Assembly (NCBI RefSeq): GCF_031127815.1
Contig: NZ_JARXHY010000015.1
Coordinates: 97,241-161,240 of the forward strand
DNA length: 64,000 nt
Source: Pelagicoccus sp. SDUM812003
Lineage (GTDB): Bacteria > Verrucomicrobiota > Verrucomicrobiia > Opitutales > Opitutaceae
Direction: 5' to 3'
Positions 8,410-18,075 of the stretch are shown here, one piece after another. Each line of letters opens with the position of its first letter. The stretch's first letter is position 1. Both the position numbers and the translations under genes were made by a program. The notes beneath the pieces were generated by a model that was given only the letters and a program-made list of their open reading frames with translations, was not told where the DNA came from and made no database searches.

Positions 8410-9549
8410 ATGCTTCGTTTTCCTACCCTCCTGATCCCGTTCGCGGCGCTTTTCTTCGCAGCCTGCTCCCAATCGGAACGCTCCGATGATTCTCGGGCGA
8501 CCCCGCCCAGACCCGTCGACCCTACGCTCAGCGAGGAGACGCGCGCCTTGTTTCGCAACCTCCACCGCATCGGCTGGGACCCGGACAAGATCATTTTCGG
8601 GCAGGAGTTTCCACTCACCTTCAACCGTGCCCAGTCCTTCAATACAGACATCGAGCAGTCCGACTGCAAGGACCTCGTAGGCGACCATCCCGGCGTGCAT
8701 GGCTCGGACTTTCACTTCCTGATGCCGCACAACGTAGCGGAAAAGCCCTACCATATCGCCGCGGTGAAAAAGGCGTATCGCGAAGGGGCGATCATCACTT
8801 TCGACTTTCACTGGAGCGGCAAATACGGCGGCGACTACCACTACACCGAACGCGACGGAGAACTGCTCTACAATGTCACGCGCGGCGACGATTCAGAGGG
8901 CGACGTCACCTGGTTCTACCAAACGCTCGATCAGGTGCTGGCCATGATCAACCACGACATCGGCGTGCCGATCGTATTTCGCCCTTTTCATGAGATGAAC
9001 GGAGACTGGTTCTGGTGGGGCCGCAATCTCAAGGGTGGGCCGGAGACCTATCGTCGCGCCTACCAGCTTCTGGTCGACTACATTCGGGACCGCAGCGAGC
9101 TCGTCCTCTTTTGCTGGTCGCCGGACAAGGGCTTGGCTGCGGAGTACTATCCAGGAAATGAATACGTCGATATCATCGGCATGGACATCTACGACACCGG
9201 CTCTGTGGAATGGGCCAGCGTCGAGCAGATGGTGGGCTGGCTGGAGGACGCGGTCGACTTCGCGCTCGAAAACGGCAAGGTCGCCGCGTTCACCGAAACC
9301 GGAAATCGCGTGGACTATCCAGAGGGGAAACCCGATTGGTGGATGCGGCAAACATTGGAGCCCATCCTTGCCAGCGAAAAGGCCCGCCACATCGCCTGGA
9401 TGCTCACTTGGATAAACGCGCCCTGGTCCAAGGCTTACGTGCCAGCAAGCGATTCGCCGCACGAAGCCAAGGAATCGTTTCGAAGCTTCTACGAACACCC
9501 CGTCACCCTCTTTCAATCCGAAGTCGCCGCGGAGCTCGTCTATCAGTAG
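8410..9549 (+). CDS. Beta-mannanase, glycoside hydrolase family 26 (copy 2, lipoprotein)
   Basis: A 379-aa GH26 enzyme paralogous to the preceding gene. The N terminus MLRFPTLLIPFAALFFAAC is a lipoprotein signal with lipobox FAAC and lipidated Cys19, so this copy should be membrane-anchored. Catalytic acid/base is E195 in RPFHEMNGDWFWWG and nucleophile E296 in FTETGNR. The substrate-cleft Trp residues and the HWxGKYGG loop are shared with copy 1. One secreted and one anchored enzyme would split outer and periplasmic steps of mannan breakdown (inference). The start was set at the lipoprotein signal; the frame extends 35 codons upstream through the palindromic operator. Confidence 0.9.
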   Translation: MLRFPTLLIPFAALFFAACSQSERSDDSRATPPRPVDPTLSEETRALFRNLHRIGWDPDKIIFGQEFPLTFNRAQSFNTDIEQSDCKDLVGDHPGVHGSDFHFLMPHNVAEKPYHIAAVKKAYREGAIITFDFHWSGKYGGDYHYTERDGELLYNVTRGDDSEGDVTWFYQTLDQVLAMINHDIGVPIVFRPFHEMNGDWFWWGRNLKGGPETYRRAYQLLVDYIRDRSELVLFCWSPDKGLAAEYYPGNEYVDIIGMDIYDTGSVEWASVEQMVGWLEDAVDFALENGKVAAFTETGNRVDYPEGKPDWWMRQTLEPILASEKARHIAWMLTWINAPWSKAYVPASDSPHEAKESFRSFYEHPVTLFQSEVAAELVYQ

Positions 9550-9582
9550 TCGCTTCCCCTCGCCCGGACCCCGAAGCTCGAT

Positions 9583-10539
9583 CTACACCGACATGTCCAG
9601 AAGGCTCTGATAGTAGGCGCTGAAAAACTGGATCACGTGATAGCCGACGTAGGCGAATATGGCGGCTACGAAAAGCTTCGGATAAATCGCGATCGCCAAG
9701 CCGAGACGACGCTTCGCGTCCTGAAAAAAGCGCTGCCCCGCAGCGTCCAGATTTCGATCCAGCTGACCGGTCATCTCTCCGCTTCGATAGAGTTCCAACA
9801 AGGCGTTTTCGGACTTGCCCGAGAACTTTCGTATGCCTTCGCTGGCGGGCGCTCCCGATCGGATCGCCTCCAACGCCGACTGGCCCAGCCTAGCAACATG
9901 CGGGTGGTCCGCCGCGAGCGTCGCGGACTCCCACGCCCGCTCGGCGCTCACTCCGGAAGCGAGCGACTGACCCAACACTTCGCACAAGGTGCCCAAGGCC
10001 CACTTCTTGCGAAAGCCCGCAAACAAGGGCGCCAGCCGAGCCAGCGCGCGCAAAAGAGAGGGAGCGTAGCGGGCCAAGCTCAGCAAAAAAAGAAACCCGA
10101 GCCAAAACGGAACGATCACCATTCCAGCGGAAACGAGGAAGCGAAGATCGTCTCCATCCACCAAATACGGGAGCGAGAAAACGACCGCTGCCAAATGGAG
10201 CAAAATCGCCGGATAAACCAAGGTCATCCAAATCTTGCGCTTGATTTTGGCCCGATCCACTCGCGACTTGGCCAAGCGCCGCAATACCCGCGGCAAATTG
10301 CCGGAGGATTCCGCGGCTTGCAGCATGGCGAACTCCGACACACGGATACGCAGGCCGCTTTCGTCGATGGCGCGAGTGAGCAGTTTCCCGGAGCGCAGAG
10401 CCTTGGTGATTCGCGCATTCACTCCGCCCGGCAAATCGCTGGCCAAGGTAAGGGCATTCGCGTAGTTCAGGCCGGTTTCAAGCCCTTGGGCGACCTGCTC
10501 GAACCAGTCCGCCATTCTCATGTCGGAGACACGAGCCAT
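9583..10539 (-). CDS. GspF/PilC-like type II secretion inner-membrane protein
   Basis: About 318 aa with two T2SSF-type halves: residues 10-115 and 185-300, each with the conserved pattern of helices ending in a membrane segment (e.g. MTLVYPAILLHLAAVVFSLP, and KLFVAAIFAYVGYHVIQFF). Such proteins form the inner-membrane platform of type II secretion systems and type IV pili. It is shorter than canonical GspF (about 400 aa), and no other secretion gene is nearby. It ends the nusA operon, starting 5 nt after nadK stops. An upstream ATG at 10575 would overlap nadK; the ATG at MARVSDMRMADW is preferred. Confidence 0.8.
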   Translation of the reverse strand: MARVSDMRMADWFEQVAQGLETGLNYANALTLASDLPGGVNARITKALRSGKLLTRAIDESGLRIRVSEFAMLQAAESSGNLPRVLRRLAKSRVDRAKIKRKIWMTLVYPAILLHLAAVVFSLPYLVDGDDLRFLVSAGMVIVPFWLGFLFLLSLARYAPSLLRALARLAPLFAGFRKKWALGTLCEVLGQSLASGVSAERAWESATLAADHPHVARLGQSALEAIRSGAPASEGIRKFSGKSENALLELYRSGEMTGQLDRNLDAAGQRFFQDAKRRLGLAIAIYPKLFVAAIFAYVGYHVIQFFSAYYQSLLDMSV

Positions 10540-10544
10540 GCGAC

Positions 10545-11405
10545 CTAGACTTCTCCAGCGTATCCACCGCTCCACTTCAACTTACGGCGAACCACGTTGA
10601 AATGGCTGTAGTCCAGCTTTTGAGCGATATGTAGTTGACGCTTAGATACGGATATATCGATCGAGGTGTCTTCCAGAATGTTCAGGTTTCGCTGACCATC
10701 CACCGCGACCAGCAACCGCTGATCCGGCTGGGCGTTTTCCACTCGCATGGTCACGTCGCTGGGGAAGATGATGGATCGGTTGCTCAAGGTATGCGGACAG
10801 ATCGGAGTCAGCGAGATGGCCTTCATATCCGGGTGCACCAGCGGACCGCCCGCGGAGAGCGTGTAGGCGGTCGATCCGGTGGGCGTGCTGAAAATCAAAC
10901 CGTCGCAAACATAGGTGGTCACGAACTCCTCGTTGCAGAAGACTTTGACATGCACCAGACGGCTGGAGTCGGCGGCCTTGATCACCACGTCGTTGAGAGC
11001 GATGTCGGAATGGCTCTCGTGGACGCTGCATTCCAGCATGGCCCGGCTCTGCAGCTTAAACTCCCCCTCGAGCACGGAGGGAAACAGCTCCTCCACCTCC
11101 TCGGCGGTGTAAGTGGTCAGAAATCCGAGCGTACCGCGGTTCACCCCGATCATGGTGAGCTGACACCGGGTCGCCTCCGCTGCGGCGCTGAGGAAAGTGC
11201 CATCTCCTCCGACCACGCAGCAGGCGTCCATGCCATCCATGCTGCCCGAGGGTACGGGGAAGTCCTTGATCACGCGGCACTCGATCCCCCGCCCTTCCGC
11301 ACTCTTCACCAGACGGGAGACCAGGGAAACGGAGTCGTTTTTTCCTCCGTTCACTACAAATGCCAGACGCTTGATCGGGTTCATCTCCTTAGAGCCATGT
11401 TCCAT
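10545..11405 (-). CDS. nadK: NAD kinase
   Basis: ATP-dependent NAD kinase making NADP from NAD, 286 aa or slightly less. The diagnostic motif VVGGDGTFLSA carries the catalytic Asp of the GGDG loop. The TPTGSTAYTLSAGGPLVHP block binds NAD, and the typical PICPHTLSNR segment follows. Two starts are possible: 11405 (MEHGSKEM) and 11384 (MNPIKRLAFV). The AAGGAG that would serve the second directly abuts its ATG and so is badly spaced. It is the eighth gene of the nusA-led operon, 27 nt after tlyA. Confidence 0.96.
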   Translation of the reverse strand: MEHGSKEMNPIKRLAFVVNGGKNDSVSLVSRLVKSAEGRGIECRVIKDFPVPSGSMDGMDACCVVGGDGTFLSAAAEATRCQLTMIGVNRGTLGFLTTYTAEEVEELFPSVLEGEFKLQSRAMLECSVHESHSDIALNDVVIKAADSSRLVHVKVFCNEEFVTTYVCDGLIFSTPTGSTAYTLSAGGPLVHPDMKAISLTPICPHTLSNRSIIFPSDVTMRVENAQPDQRLLVAVDGQRNLNILEDTSIDISVSKRQLHIAQKLDYSHFNVVRRKLKWSGGYAGEV

Positions 11406-11432
11406 TCCGCCGTACGATTCAACCGCTAAACG

Positions 11433-12194
11433 TCATTCGCTGCTCGAACGGCGCTTGAGACCAATCAGAAACTCCACATTCCCATCGCCGCCTTTGATAG
11501 GCGAAACCATCTCCCCTACCAGCTCCGCTCCGGGAAGCTCGCCCAGAGCGAAATCCTTGACGTCCCGCAAAGCCTTCTCCCTGGCCTTCTCGTCCTTGAT
11601 CACGCCGCGAAACTTGTCGGCGATCTCCTTTCCGACTTCGAACTGCGGCTTCACCAGAGCGATCAAGACACCGCCCTCTCCCAAGAAAGGCCATACCGCA
11701 GGCAGCACCGTCTTGAGGGAAATAAAGGACAAATCCATCACCACTCGCTCGTAGCTCGGGCGCGGCAAAATATCGGCGGAAAGGTAGCGAGCGTTGGTCT
11801 TCTCCAAATTGGTCACTCGCGGATCCTCCCGCAGTTTGCAGTGGAGCTGACCGTATCCAACATCCACGCACGTCGCTCCGACCGCTCCGTGCTGCAGGGC
11901 GCAATCCGAAAAGCCGCCTGTGCAGGCCCCGATGTCCAGCACCTGGCAGCCTTCGAAGTCCAGTCCGAAGGTTTCGATCCAGCCGAGCAGCTTCTCCGCC
12001 CCGCGTCCCACAAATCGCTGCGAGGCTTCCACTTCCAGCTCGATATCCTCTTCGTACTTGGCCCCTGCTTTGGTCAGACGCTCCGTCCCCCGGCGCACCT
12101 TGCCGGTCATGATCAATGCCTTCGCCTCGCTTCGCGAGCCAGCAAGCCCGCGCTCCAGCACAATCTCATCGAGTCTCTTTTTCTTGGCGCCCAT
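11433..12194 (-). CDS. tlyA: TlyA-family rRNA 2'-O-methyltransferase
   Basis: A 253-aa protein with an N-terminal S4 RNA-binding domain (residues 5-65, RLDEIVLERGLAGSRSEAKA) and a C-terminal FtsJ-like methyltransferase. The SAM-binding motif is VLDIGACTGGFSDCAL, followed by VDVGYGQLHCKL. TlyA enzymes methylate 16S and/or 23S rRNA ribose and are required for capreomycin sensitivity in mycobacteria; the older haemolysin name is misleading. It sits between ribF (37 nt) and nadK (27 nt) on the same transcript, in line with the translation theme of the operon. Confidence 0.95.
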   Translation of the reverse strand: MGAKKKRLDEIVLERGLAGSRSEAKALIMTGKVRRGTERLTKAGAKYEEDIELEVEASQRFVGRGAEKLLGWIETFGLDFEGCQVLDIGACTGGFSDCALQHGAVGATCVDVGYGQLHCKLREDPRVTNLEKTNARYLSADILPRPSYERVVMDLSFISLKTVLPAVWPFLGEGGVLIALVKPQFEVGKEIADKFRGVIKDEKAREKALRDVKDFALGELPGAELVGEMVSPIKGGDGNVEFLIGLKRRSSSE

Positions 12195-12231
12195 CGCTCA
12201 TCTGGCAGGCGCGACCTCGCGTCGCGACTTT

Positions 12232-13197
12232 CTAAATACCGTCCCCTCTTTTGCGTTCAGCGAAATAGGCCTTCGCCACCTCCGCATCCTTGGCGATCTG
12301 GGCCTTCAGCTCGTCCACGCCGGCGAACTTTCGCTCCTGACGGATAAACTGATGCCAGACGACCTTCAACCGATGCCCGTAGTCGAACGGGCATTTCTCA
12401 AGGAGAAACACCTCCAGCAGCGGCTTGCTCGTCATCTCCACCGTAGGCCGGACTCCGAAATTTGCGACTCCCATGTATTCGCGTTTCAGCGACACGTCCG
12501 AAACGGAAACCGCATAGACGCCATACGCCGGACGGAGGTCGCCTTCAAAGGGGAGGTTCAGGGTCGGAGCATCGATGGTCCGCCCCATGCGCTTGCCTTG
12601 GGTCACCGTTCCCAGACTGTAGTATTCGTAGCCCAGCAGAGCGTTCGCCTCTTCCAGATTTCCCAAGGTCAGCAGGTCGCGTATCCGCGTGCTACTGACG
12701 CGAGCCCCTCCATCGGCAAGACAGCCCACCGAAAACACGTCCACTCCAGCTGCCTCGCCGAGGGCGGCCAACTGCGGCATATCCCCGCTTCGCCCATTGC
12801 CAAAGCGCCAATTTTCGCCTGCGTGCACCGATCTCAGCTGCGGCACGAGCCGCTTCAAATGGGACATGAACTCCTCCGCTTCGATGGAGGCGAAGGCATG
12901 AGTGAAGGCTTCCTCCACGATGAACTCCAGACCCAGCTCCGCCAGTTTGCGTCGCTTGATCTCCGGACTGAGAATCATGCGGGACGGGGCGTCGGGACGA
13001 AACAAGCGGCTCGGATGCGGCCAGAACGTGAGAGCTCCGCAGACGCCGCCATCCTCTTTCGCCCGACGCTTGGCGGAGTCGATCACCATGCGGTGCCCGC
13101 GATGCACGCCGTCGAACATGCCCACCGCCAGGTGCACGGGACGATCGAAATTCGAATCGAGCGCGGCGAGGCTTTCGAATTGCAGGGCGGGCGACAT
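12232..13197 (-). CDS. ribF: Bifunctional riboflavin kinase / FAD synthetase
   Basis: RibF of 321 aa converts riboflavin to FMN and FMN to FAD. The N-terminal adenylyltransferase half has the nucleotidylyl motif GMFDGVHRGH and the later SSTRIRDLL. The C-terminal flavokinase half has the GKRMGRTIDAPTLNLP loop, YGVYAV and GVANFGVRPTV. It starts 7 nt after the truB stop, so the two are probably translationally coupled. The truB-ribF pairing is widespread in bacteria. Confidence 0.97.
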   Translation of the reverse strand: MSPALQFESLAALDSNFDRPVHLAVGMFDGVHRGHRMVIDSAKRRAKEDGGVCGALTFWPHPSRLFRPDAPSRMILSPEIKRRKLAELGLEFIVEEAFTHAFASIEAEEFMSHLKRLVPQLRSVHAGENWRFGNGRSGDMPQLAALGEAAGVDVFSVGCLADGGARVSSTRIRDLLTLGNLEEANALLGYEYYSLGTVTQGKRMGRTIDAPTLNLPFEGDLRPAYGVYAVSVSDVSLKREYMGVANFGVRPTVEMTSKPLLEVFLLEKCPFDYGHRLKVVWHQFIRQERKFAGVDELKAQIAKDAEVAKAYFAERKRGDGI

Positions 13198-13204
13198 GGA
13201 GCGA

Positions 13205-13927
13205 CTAGAGCAAATTCTGCGGCATCGCTTCGTGCCCAGGGATTAGAATCGATTCGATCTCCGGAATCTCCATTTCCTTGAATCGATCCAGCTCCACCGC
13301 CTTGGAAGTGTTGAACTGATCCGAAGCGTCGCGTCGCAGCGCGGTCAAATGCGCCCCACAGCCGATCTTCTCTCCGAAATCGTTGGCAAGCGTGCGCACG
13401 TAGGTCCCCTTGGAACAATCCAGGCTGAAGTCGATCTCCGGCGATTCGAAGCGTGTGATGTCAAATCTGGATACGCGAATGAAGCGCGGCTCGCGCTCCA
13501 CTTCCTGCCCCTTGCGGGCCATCTTGTAGAGACGCTGACCATTGATTTTCACCGCGGAAAACATCGGCGGCGTCTGGTACTGATCGCCTACGAAGGTTTC
13601 CATAACCGCCCTGGCATCCGCTTCCGATAGTTGCGGCACTGGCTTGGTGCTGGTGACCTCTCCGTCCGCGTCCTGCGTATTGGTGGTCTCCCCAAGCTTG
13701 ATGGTGCCGGAATAGGTCTTGTCCAAACTGGTCAGGTACTGCGAAAGCTTGGTCGCCTTGCCGACCAGGATAATCAGCAATCCCGTAGCCATCGGGTCCA
13801 ACGTACCCGCGTGGCCAATACGCTTCATGCGCAGTTTCCTCCGCACCTGATCCACCACGTCGTGCGACGTCATGCCAGTGGGCTTGTCTATCAGCAAAAT
13901 TCCTTCCAGATCCTTTTTCTGTTCCAT
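13205..13927 (-). CDS. truB: tRNA pseudouridine-55 synthase TruB
   Basis: A 240-aa TruB makes the universal pseudouridine 55 in the tRNA T-loop. The start [17 protein letters not shown] and the catalytic block [13 protein letters not shown], with the active-site Asp, are diagnostic. The C-terminal PUA-like extension is short. The ATG follows an AAGGAG at 7-nt spacing, one of the few clear ribosome-binding sites in this operon. It lies 53 nt after nrnA. Confidence 0.97.
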   Translation of the reverse strand: MEQKKDLEGILLIDKPTGMTSHDVVDQVRRKLRMKRIGHAGTLDPMATGLLIILVGKATKLSQYLTSLDKTYSGTIKLGETTNTQDADGEVTSTKPVPQLSEADARAVMETFVGDQYQTPPMFSAVKINGQRLYKMARKGQEVEREPRFIRVSRFDITRFESPEIDFSLDCSKGTYVRTLANDFGEKIGCGAHLTALRRDASDQFNTSKAVELDRFKEMEIPEIESILIPGHEAMPQNLL

Positions 13928-13980
13928 GAACGATCTCCTTCTCGCTATACGATTCGATTCAAATGGGTCTTCCGCCCTCC

Positions 13981-14985
13981 CTAGGTCTCGCTTAGCTCGA
14001 CTTCCTTGATCCGCTTGACGATCGCTTGCACAACCAGCGGCTCGACCTCCTCCAACGACAGATCGGTGCTAAAGGCCGCAGCGCAGGCATGACCTCCCCC
14101 TCCGAACTGACGGGCGACCTGATCCACGCGGTAGTCCGCGTTTTCCGCTCTGAGGCTAGCCTTCACGGTTCGCTTTCGCTGCTCCAGATAGAGACCGACC
14201 TTGGCGCCGCGAATCGAGCGCGTGTAGTCGACGAACCCTTCAGTCTGCTCGTAGTCCGCCTCTGTATCCAAAAAGTCTTCACGCAGCAGCTTCCCTATGC
14301 CAAGCTTGCCTTCGAACTCGGTGCGCAAGCTAGCGAGGAAATGCTGCAAGAGCTTCAAGCGCGAAAACGGCTCGTTTTCGTAGAGCGATTGCGTGGTGAT
14401 ATGTGGGCGGGCACCGCGCTCCACGAGCCGGGCGCTCAGATCGAAGACTCGGCTGGACGTAGCGGCGTATCCAAACCGACCCGTATCGGTCATGATGCCG
14501 GTCAAAAGCGCCTGAGCGGCACAATCGTCGATGTCCCAGCCGAAGTCAAAGGCCAAGCCCGCGAGGATTTCACACGTGGCCGCCGTGGTCGCATCCACAA
14601 TGTTCATACGAGCGAATTCCGTATTCGAAATGTGGTGATCGATATTGCCTAGAAAATTCGCGTCGCGGATCCACTGGCTGGCTTCGTTCCCCACCCGATT
14701 CTCGTCGGCGCAATCCACGAAGATCATTGGACTGCCATCCAGCGACTCCGGGCGAAGCAGCCCGATCGGTTCGTTTTCGTCGAGAAACGACAAGGCCTTC
14801 GGCACCGGATAAGCGTTGAGCGGGACCGCGTCCACGCCTTGCTGGCGCAGCAGACGCGTCAGGGCGATCTGCGAGCCGACGCAATCTCCGTCCGGACGAG
14901 CGTGGCCCAGGATCAAGACGCGGTCGTTCGCGATGCTGGCCAGCAACTCGCTAAAGGTTTCCGCCAGGTGTGGAAAATAACTCAT
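13981..14985 (-). CDS. nrnA: DHH/DHHA1 phosphoesterase, NrnA-like oligoribonuclease / pAp phosphatase
   Basis: A 334-aa DHH-family enzyme. Metal-binding motifs run in order: [12 protein letters not shown] (motif I), VDCADENR (II), NIDHHISN (III, the DHH) and [10 protein letters not shown] (IV). The C-terminal DHHA1 domain carries [11 protein letters not shown]. NrnA enzymes degrade nano-RNA and 3'-phosphoadenosine 5'-phosphate. The start codon overlaps the rbfA stop by 4 nt (ATGA), so the two are translationally coupled; rbfA-nrnA-truB is a common order. Confidence 0.93.
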   Translation of the reverse strand: MSYFPHLAETFSELLASIANDRVLILGHARPDGDCVGSQIALTRLLRQQGVDAVPLNAYPVPKALSFLDENEPIGLLRPESLDGSPMIFVDCADENRVGNEASQWIRDANFLGNIDHHISNTEFARMNIVDATTAATCEILAGLAFDFGWDIDDCAAQALLTGIMTDTGRFGYAATSSRVFDLSARLVERGARPHITTQSLYENEPFSRLKLLQHFLASLRTEFEGKLGIGKLLREDFLDTEADYEQTEGFVDYTRSIRGAKVGLYLEQRKRTVKASLRAENADYRVDQVARQFGGGGHACAAAFSTDLSLEEVEPLVVQAIVKRIKEVELSET

Positions 14986-15359
14986 CGCTCGGAGCTGTCG
15001 CTCTCTTCCGGATCATCGTCGGAAAACTCCAATCCGTCGATCATCTCGTTCACGCGATTCGCCGCGAGGTTCTTCTCGTCGAAAACGAACTCCAGCTCCG
15101 GCATGTACTTGAGAACGATGCGGCGGCTGAGCTCGCGCTTGAACTGCGACTTCTTGGCGTCGAGAAAGCGCTGGGCCTTGCCGACCGAACTGTCCTTGGT
15201 CTCGATGACCGAAAAAAGCACCTTGGCGTTCTTGTTGTCCGGCGAGACATCCACCTCGGTGATGGTTATCATCACCGCGCTGCCCTTGAAGCGCGTGTGC
15301 AGGATGTCGCTGATCTCACGCTTCATCAGCTCCCCCACTCTGATCTTTCGATTGCTCAT
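14982..15359 (-). CDS. rbfA: 30S ribosome-binding factor RbfA
   Basis: A 125-aa RbfA, a KH-fold factor needed for 16S rRNA 5'-end maturation. Typical features: N-terminal KIRVGELMKREISDIL, the VDVSPDNKNAKVLFS strand, and the C-terminal MPELEFVFDEK segment. The tail [12 protein letters not shown] is acidic, as in many orthologues. The gene lies 102 nt after infB and overlaps nrnA by 4 nt. Confidence 0.95.
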   Translation of the reverse strand: MSNRKIRVGELMKREISDILHTRFKGSAVMITITEVDVSPDNKNAKVLFSVIETKDSSVGKAQRFLDAKKSQFKRELSRRIVLKYMPELEFVFDEKNLAANRVNEMIDGLEFSDDDPEESDSSER

Positions 15360-15461
15360 ATGGATAAAGAGGTAGAAGCGGCTCTGGCCGCGAACCGTCT
15401 CAGATAGAAAGTAGGTTCGCGATCAAAGCCACTGCTACAGCGGTTGAAAAATGAAACGCTC

Positions 15462-17996
15462 TTAGAGGGACGGACGCACCTCGTGAACTTCGTAGATCTC
15501 GATCACGTCGCCCGGCTTGTAGTCGTTGAACTTCTCGATCTGAACACCGCACTCCGTACCGGCGCGCACTTCCTTCACGTCGTCCTTCACGCGGCGCAGG
15601 GTCTGAACCTTGCTTTCGATCAAGGACTCGCCACGGCGCAGGATGCGGGCGCTGGCGCCGTGCTGCACGCGGCCTTCGGTGACCAGACAGCCCGCCACGA
15701 AGCCCTTGGCGATCGGGAAAACGGCTCGAACCTCGGCGGCTCCGATCTTGTTCTCGCGGTATTCCGGATCGAGCATCTCGACCATGTCCTCATGCACGCG
15801 ATCGATGAGCTCGTAAATGACCTGGTAGCTCGAAATCTTCACCGCATGGTGCTTGGCGACCGCTGCCACGCCGTTGTCCATGCGCACATTGAAACCGATG
15901 ATTTCGGCTCCGCCGGCGCTGGCTTTCTGCACGTCGCTCTTGTTGATCACGCCCACGCCCTTGCCGATGACCTCGAGAGCGACCTTGTCGCTCTTGATGC
16001 CCTTGAGAGCTTGGATGATCGCCTCAACCGAGCCGAAGGTGTCGCCCTTGACGATGAGGCGAAGCGTCTTCTTCTGCGTCTTGGCGATTGCCGCGAAGAG
16101 CTTTTCCTGAGCGGACATGCCGCTGGTGGCTTCCTCTTCCGCGGCCGCTAGCTCAGCTTTGATTTCGATCTCGTTCTCAGCCGCGGTGGCCTTGGCCTCC
16201 TTTTCGTTCTTCACGGTGACAAAGGTCGCACCGCAATCCGGCGTGTCGGACCAGCCGATGACGCGCACCGGCGTGGACGGCGGGGCCTTCTTGATCGGTT
16301 TTCCATACTCGTTGAGCATGGCTTTGACCTTGGTGTAGCAATGCCCGCACACCAGGGCGTCGCCCACCTTGAGGGTGCCGCCTTGGATGATAACAGTCGC
16401 CGTGGAGCCACGACCGACTTCCACCGCCGCTTCGATGATGATGCCCTCGGCCGCCTTCTGCGGGTTGGCCTTGAGCTCCAATACCTCCGCTTGCAGCAGC
16501 ACCATGTCGAGCAGGTCGTCGATGCCCTGCCCCTTGATGGCGGAAACTTCCACGCAAATGGTCTGGCCGCCCCAATCTTCGGAGGCGATGCCGCGCTCCT
16601 GCATCTGCTGCTTCACGCGATCCACATTGGCCCCCTTGGTGTCGATCTTGTTGATCGCCACGATGGGCTGCACGCCGGACTTCTGAATGAACTTCAGGGC
16701 CTCGTCGGTCTGCGGCATGAAGCCGTCGTCCGCCGCCACCACGAGAATGGCGATGTCGGTGACGTCCGCTCCGCGAGCTCGCATGGCGTTGAAGGCTTCG
16801 TGGCCCGGGGTGTCGAGAAAAGTGATCTTGTGGTCGTTGTGCTCGACCTGGTAGGCCCCGATGTGCTGGGTGATGCCGCCGGCTTCGCCCTTGGTCACGT
16901 TGGCCTTGCGAATGTAGTCGAGCAGAGAGGTCTTGCCGTGGTCGACGTGGCCCATGATGCAGACCACCGGCGGTCGGTGCTCAAGCAGCTCGGATTCGTC
17001 GACGACCTTCTCCTCCTTCTTCTTTTTCTTCTGCCCTTCGCCACGATGGCGGATCTCCAGCAGGTAGCCGTGCTTGGCCGCCAAATCGCTAGCGACCTTC
17101 TCGTCCAGGCTCTGGTTGATGGATGCGAAAATGCCCATCTCCATGAGCTCCGAAATGAGCTTGAAAGGCTTGAGGCCAATTTCATTGGCGAAATCGCGCA
17201 CCACGATCGGCGGCTTCAAAACGATCTGCCTGATCTCGTCGGACTGGCCATCGCTGGCTTCCGGCTTCTCCGCCGCTGCAGGCGGAGCCATGGAGGCAGG
17301 ACTGGCGTTGCCCGGGCCCTTGGGACCGCCTGGCGAGACGGGTGGCGGACCTGCCTTGGGCGGAGCCGGCGGGGCCGGTGGGCCCGAGGGGGCGCTCGCC
17401 GCTGGCGCGGCTGGAGGAGCGGCCGGCCTGGGAGCCGGCGGGGCCGGAGCCTTGGGAGGGCTGGACGGTTCCGCCGTGGGGGCGGGACGCACGCCTGGAT
17501 TGCGCGGCGGCGCCGCGGGAGCGGGCGCTGCGGGAGCAGGCTTGACCGGCGGCGGCGCCATGCGGCTGGGGCTTCCCGCAGGGGGAGGCGCCATCGGCGG
17601 CGGAGCAGCTGGCTTGGGAGCCTGAGGCGCTGGCGGAGACGGGGGAGCCGGCGGAGCGGCAGGCGGGGCTTTCGCCGCTTCGGCCGCCTTTTTCGCCTGT
17701 TCCTTCTCCTTCTCGAGATCTTCCTTGCTCTTCACAAAGGAAGAAATCGATGGAGCGGCCGGCGGTTGCGATGCCTCGCTCCCGCTTTCCTTAGCCGTCG
17801 CTTCAGGAGCTTGCTTTTCTTCCTCCTTTTCTGCGGAAGCTTGGTTGGCGAATTCGTCCTTGATCGAATCCGCTGAGATGTTGTCGATCGTGCTGGAGGC
17901 GCTCTTGACCGCGAAGCCGCGCTCGCGCAACAGCTCGATCAGCTCGCCATTTTCCATGCCGATTTCTTTAGACAACTGGTAGATTCTTACGCTCAT
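15462..17996 (-). CDS. infB: Translation initiation factor IF-2
   Basis: An 844-aa IF-2, the GTPase that brings initiator tRNA to the 30S subunit. The N-terminal IF2_N helix ([20 protein letters not shown]) is followed by a long Pro/Ala-rich linker (about 105-240) and a second IF2_N domain (about 255-315). The GTPase has G1 GHVDHGKT (349-356), G3 DTPGHEAF and G4 NKID. Domains II to IV follow, ending in [16 protein letters not shown]. The Pro-rich linker is unusually long and low in complexity. It is transcribed with nusA, 79 nt upstream. Confidence 0.98.
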   Translation of the reverse strand: MSVRIYQLSKEIGMENGELIELLRERGFAVKSASSTIDNISADSIKDEFANQASAEKEEEKQAPEATAKESGSEASQPPAAPSISSFVKSKEDLEKEKEQAKKAAEAAKAPPAAPPAPPSPPAPQAPKPAAPPPMAPPPAGSPSRMAPPPVKPAPAAPAPAAPPRNPGVRPAPTAEPSSPPKAPAPPAPRPAAPPAAPAASAPSGPPAPPAPPKAGPPPVSPGGPKGPGNASPASMAPPAAAEKPEASDGQSDEIRQIVLKPPIVVRDFANEIGLKPFKLISELMEMGIFASINQSLDEKVASDLAAKHGYLLEIRHRGEGQKKKKKEEKVVDESELLEHRPPVVCIMGHVDHGKTSLLDYIRKANVTKGEAGGITQHIGAYQVEHNDHKITFLDTPGHEAFNAMRARGADVTDIAILVVAADDGFMPQTDEALKFIQKSGVQPIVAINKIDTKGANVDRVKQQMQERGIASEDWGGQTICVEVSAIKGQGIDDLLDMVLLQAEVLELKANPQKAAEGIIIEAAVEVGRGSTATVIIQGGTLKVGDALVCGHCYTKVKAMLNEYGKPIKKAPPSTPVRVIGWSDTPDCGATFVTVKNEKEAKATAAENEIEIKAELAAAEEEATSGMSAQEKLFAAIAKTQKKTLRLIVKGDTFGSVEAIIQALKGIKSDKVALEVIGKGVGVINKSDVQKASAGGAEIIGFNVRMDNGVAAVAKHHAVKISSYQVIYELIDRVHEDMVEMLDPEYRENKIGAAEVRAVFPIAKGFVAGCLVTEGRVQHGASARILRRGESLIESKVQTLRRVKDDVKEVRAGTECGVQIEKFNDYKPGDVIEIYEVHEVRPSL

Positions 17997-18075
17997 GCAG
18001 TAAACTGGGTGTCGCTATTTGCTAGGGGAGTAGGGAGGAAATTTAGGTACAGGTGACGTCAGGCCGACGAGAGGA

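Noticed and set aside
11920..13281. Open frame of 453 codons antisense to tlyA and ribF
   Set aside because: Crosses two well-supported genes in the opposite sense; no homology seen.
16341..17876. Arg/Gly-rich open frame (511 codons) antisense to infB
   Set aside because: Shadow of the Pro/Ala-rich linker of IF-2.
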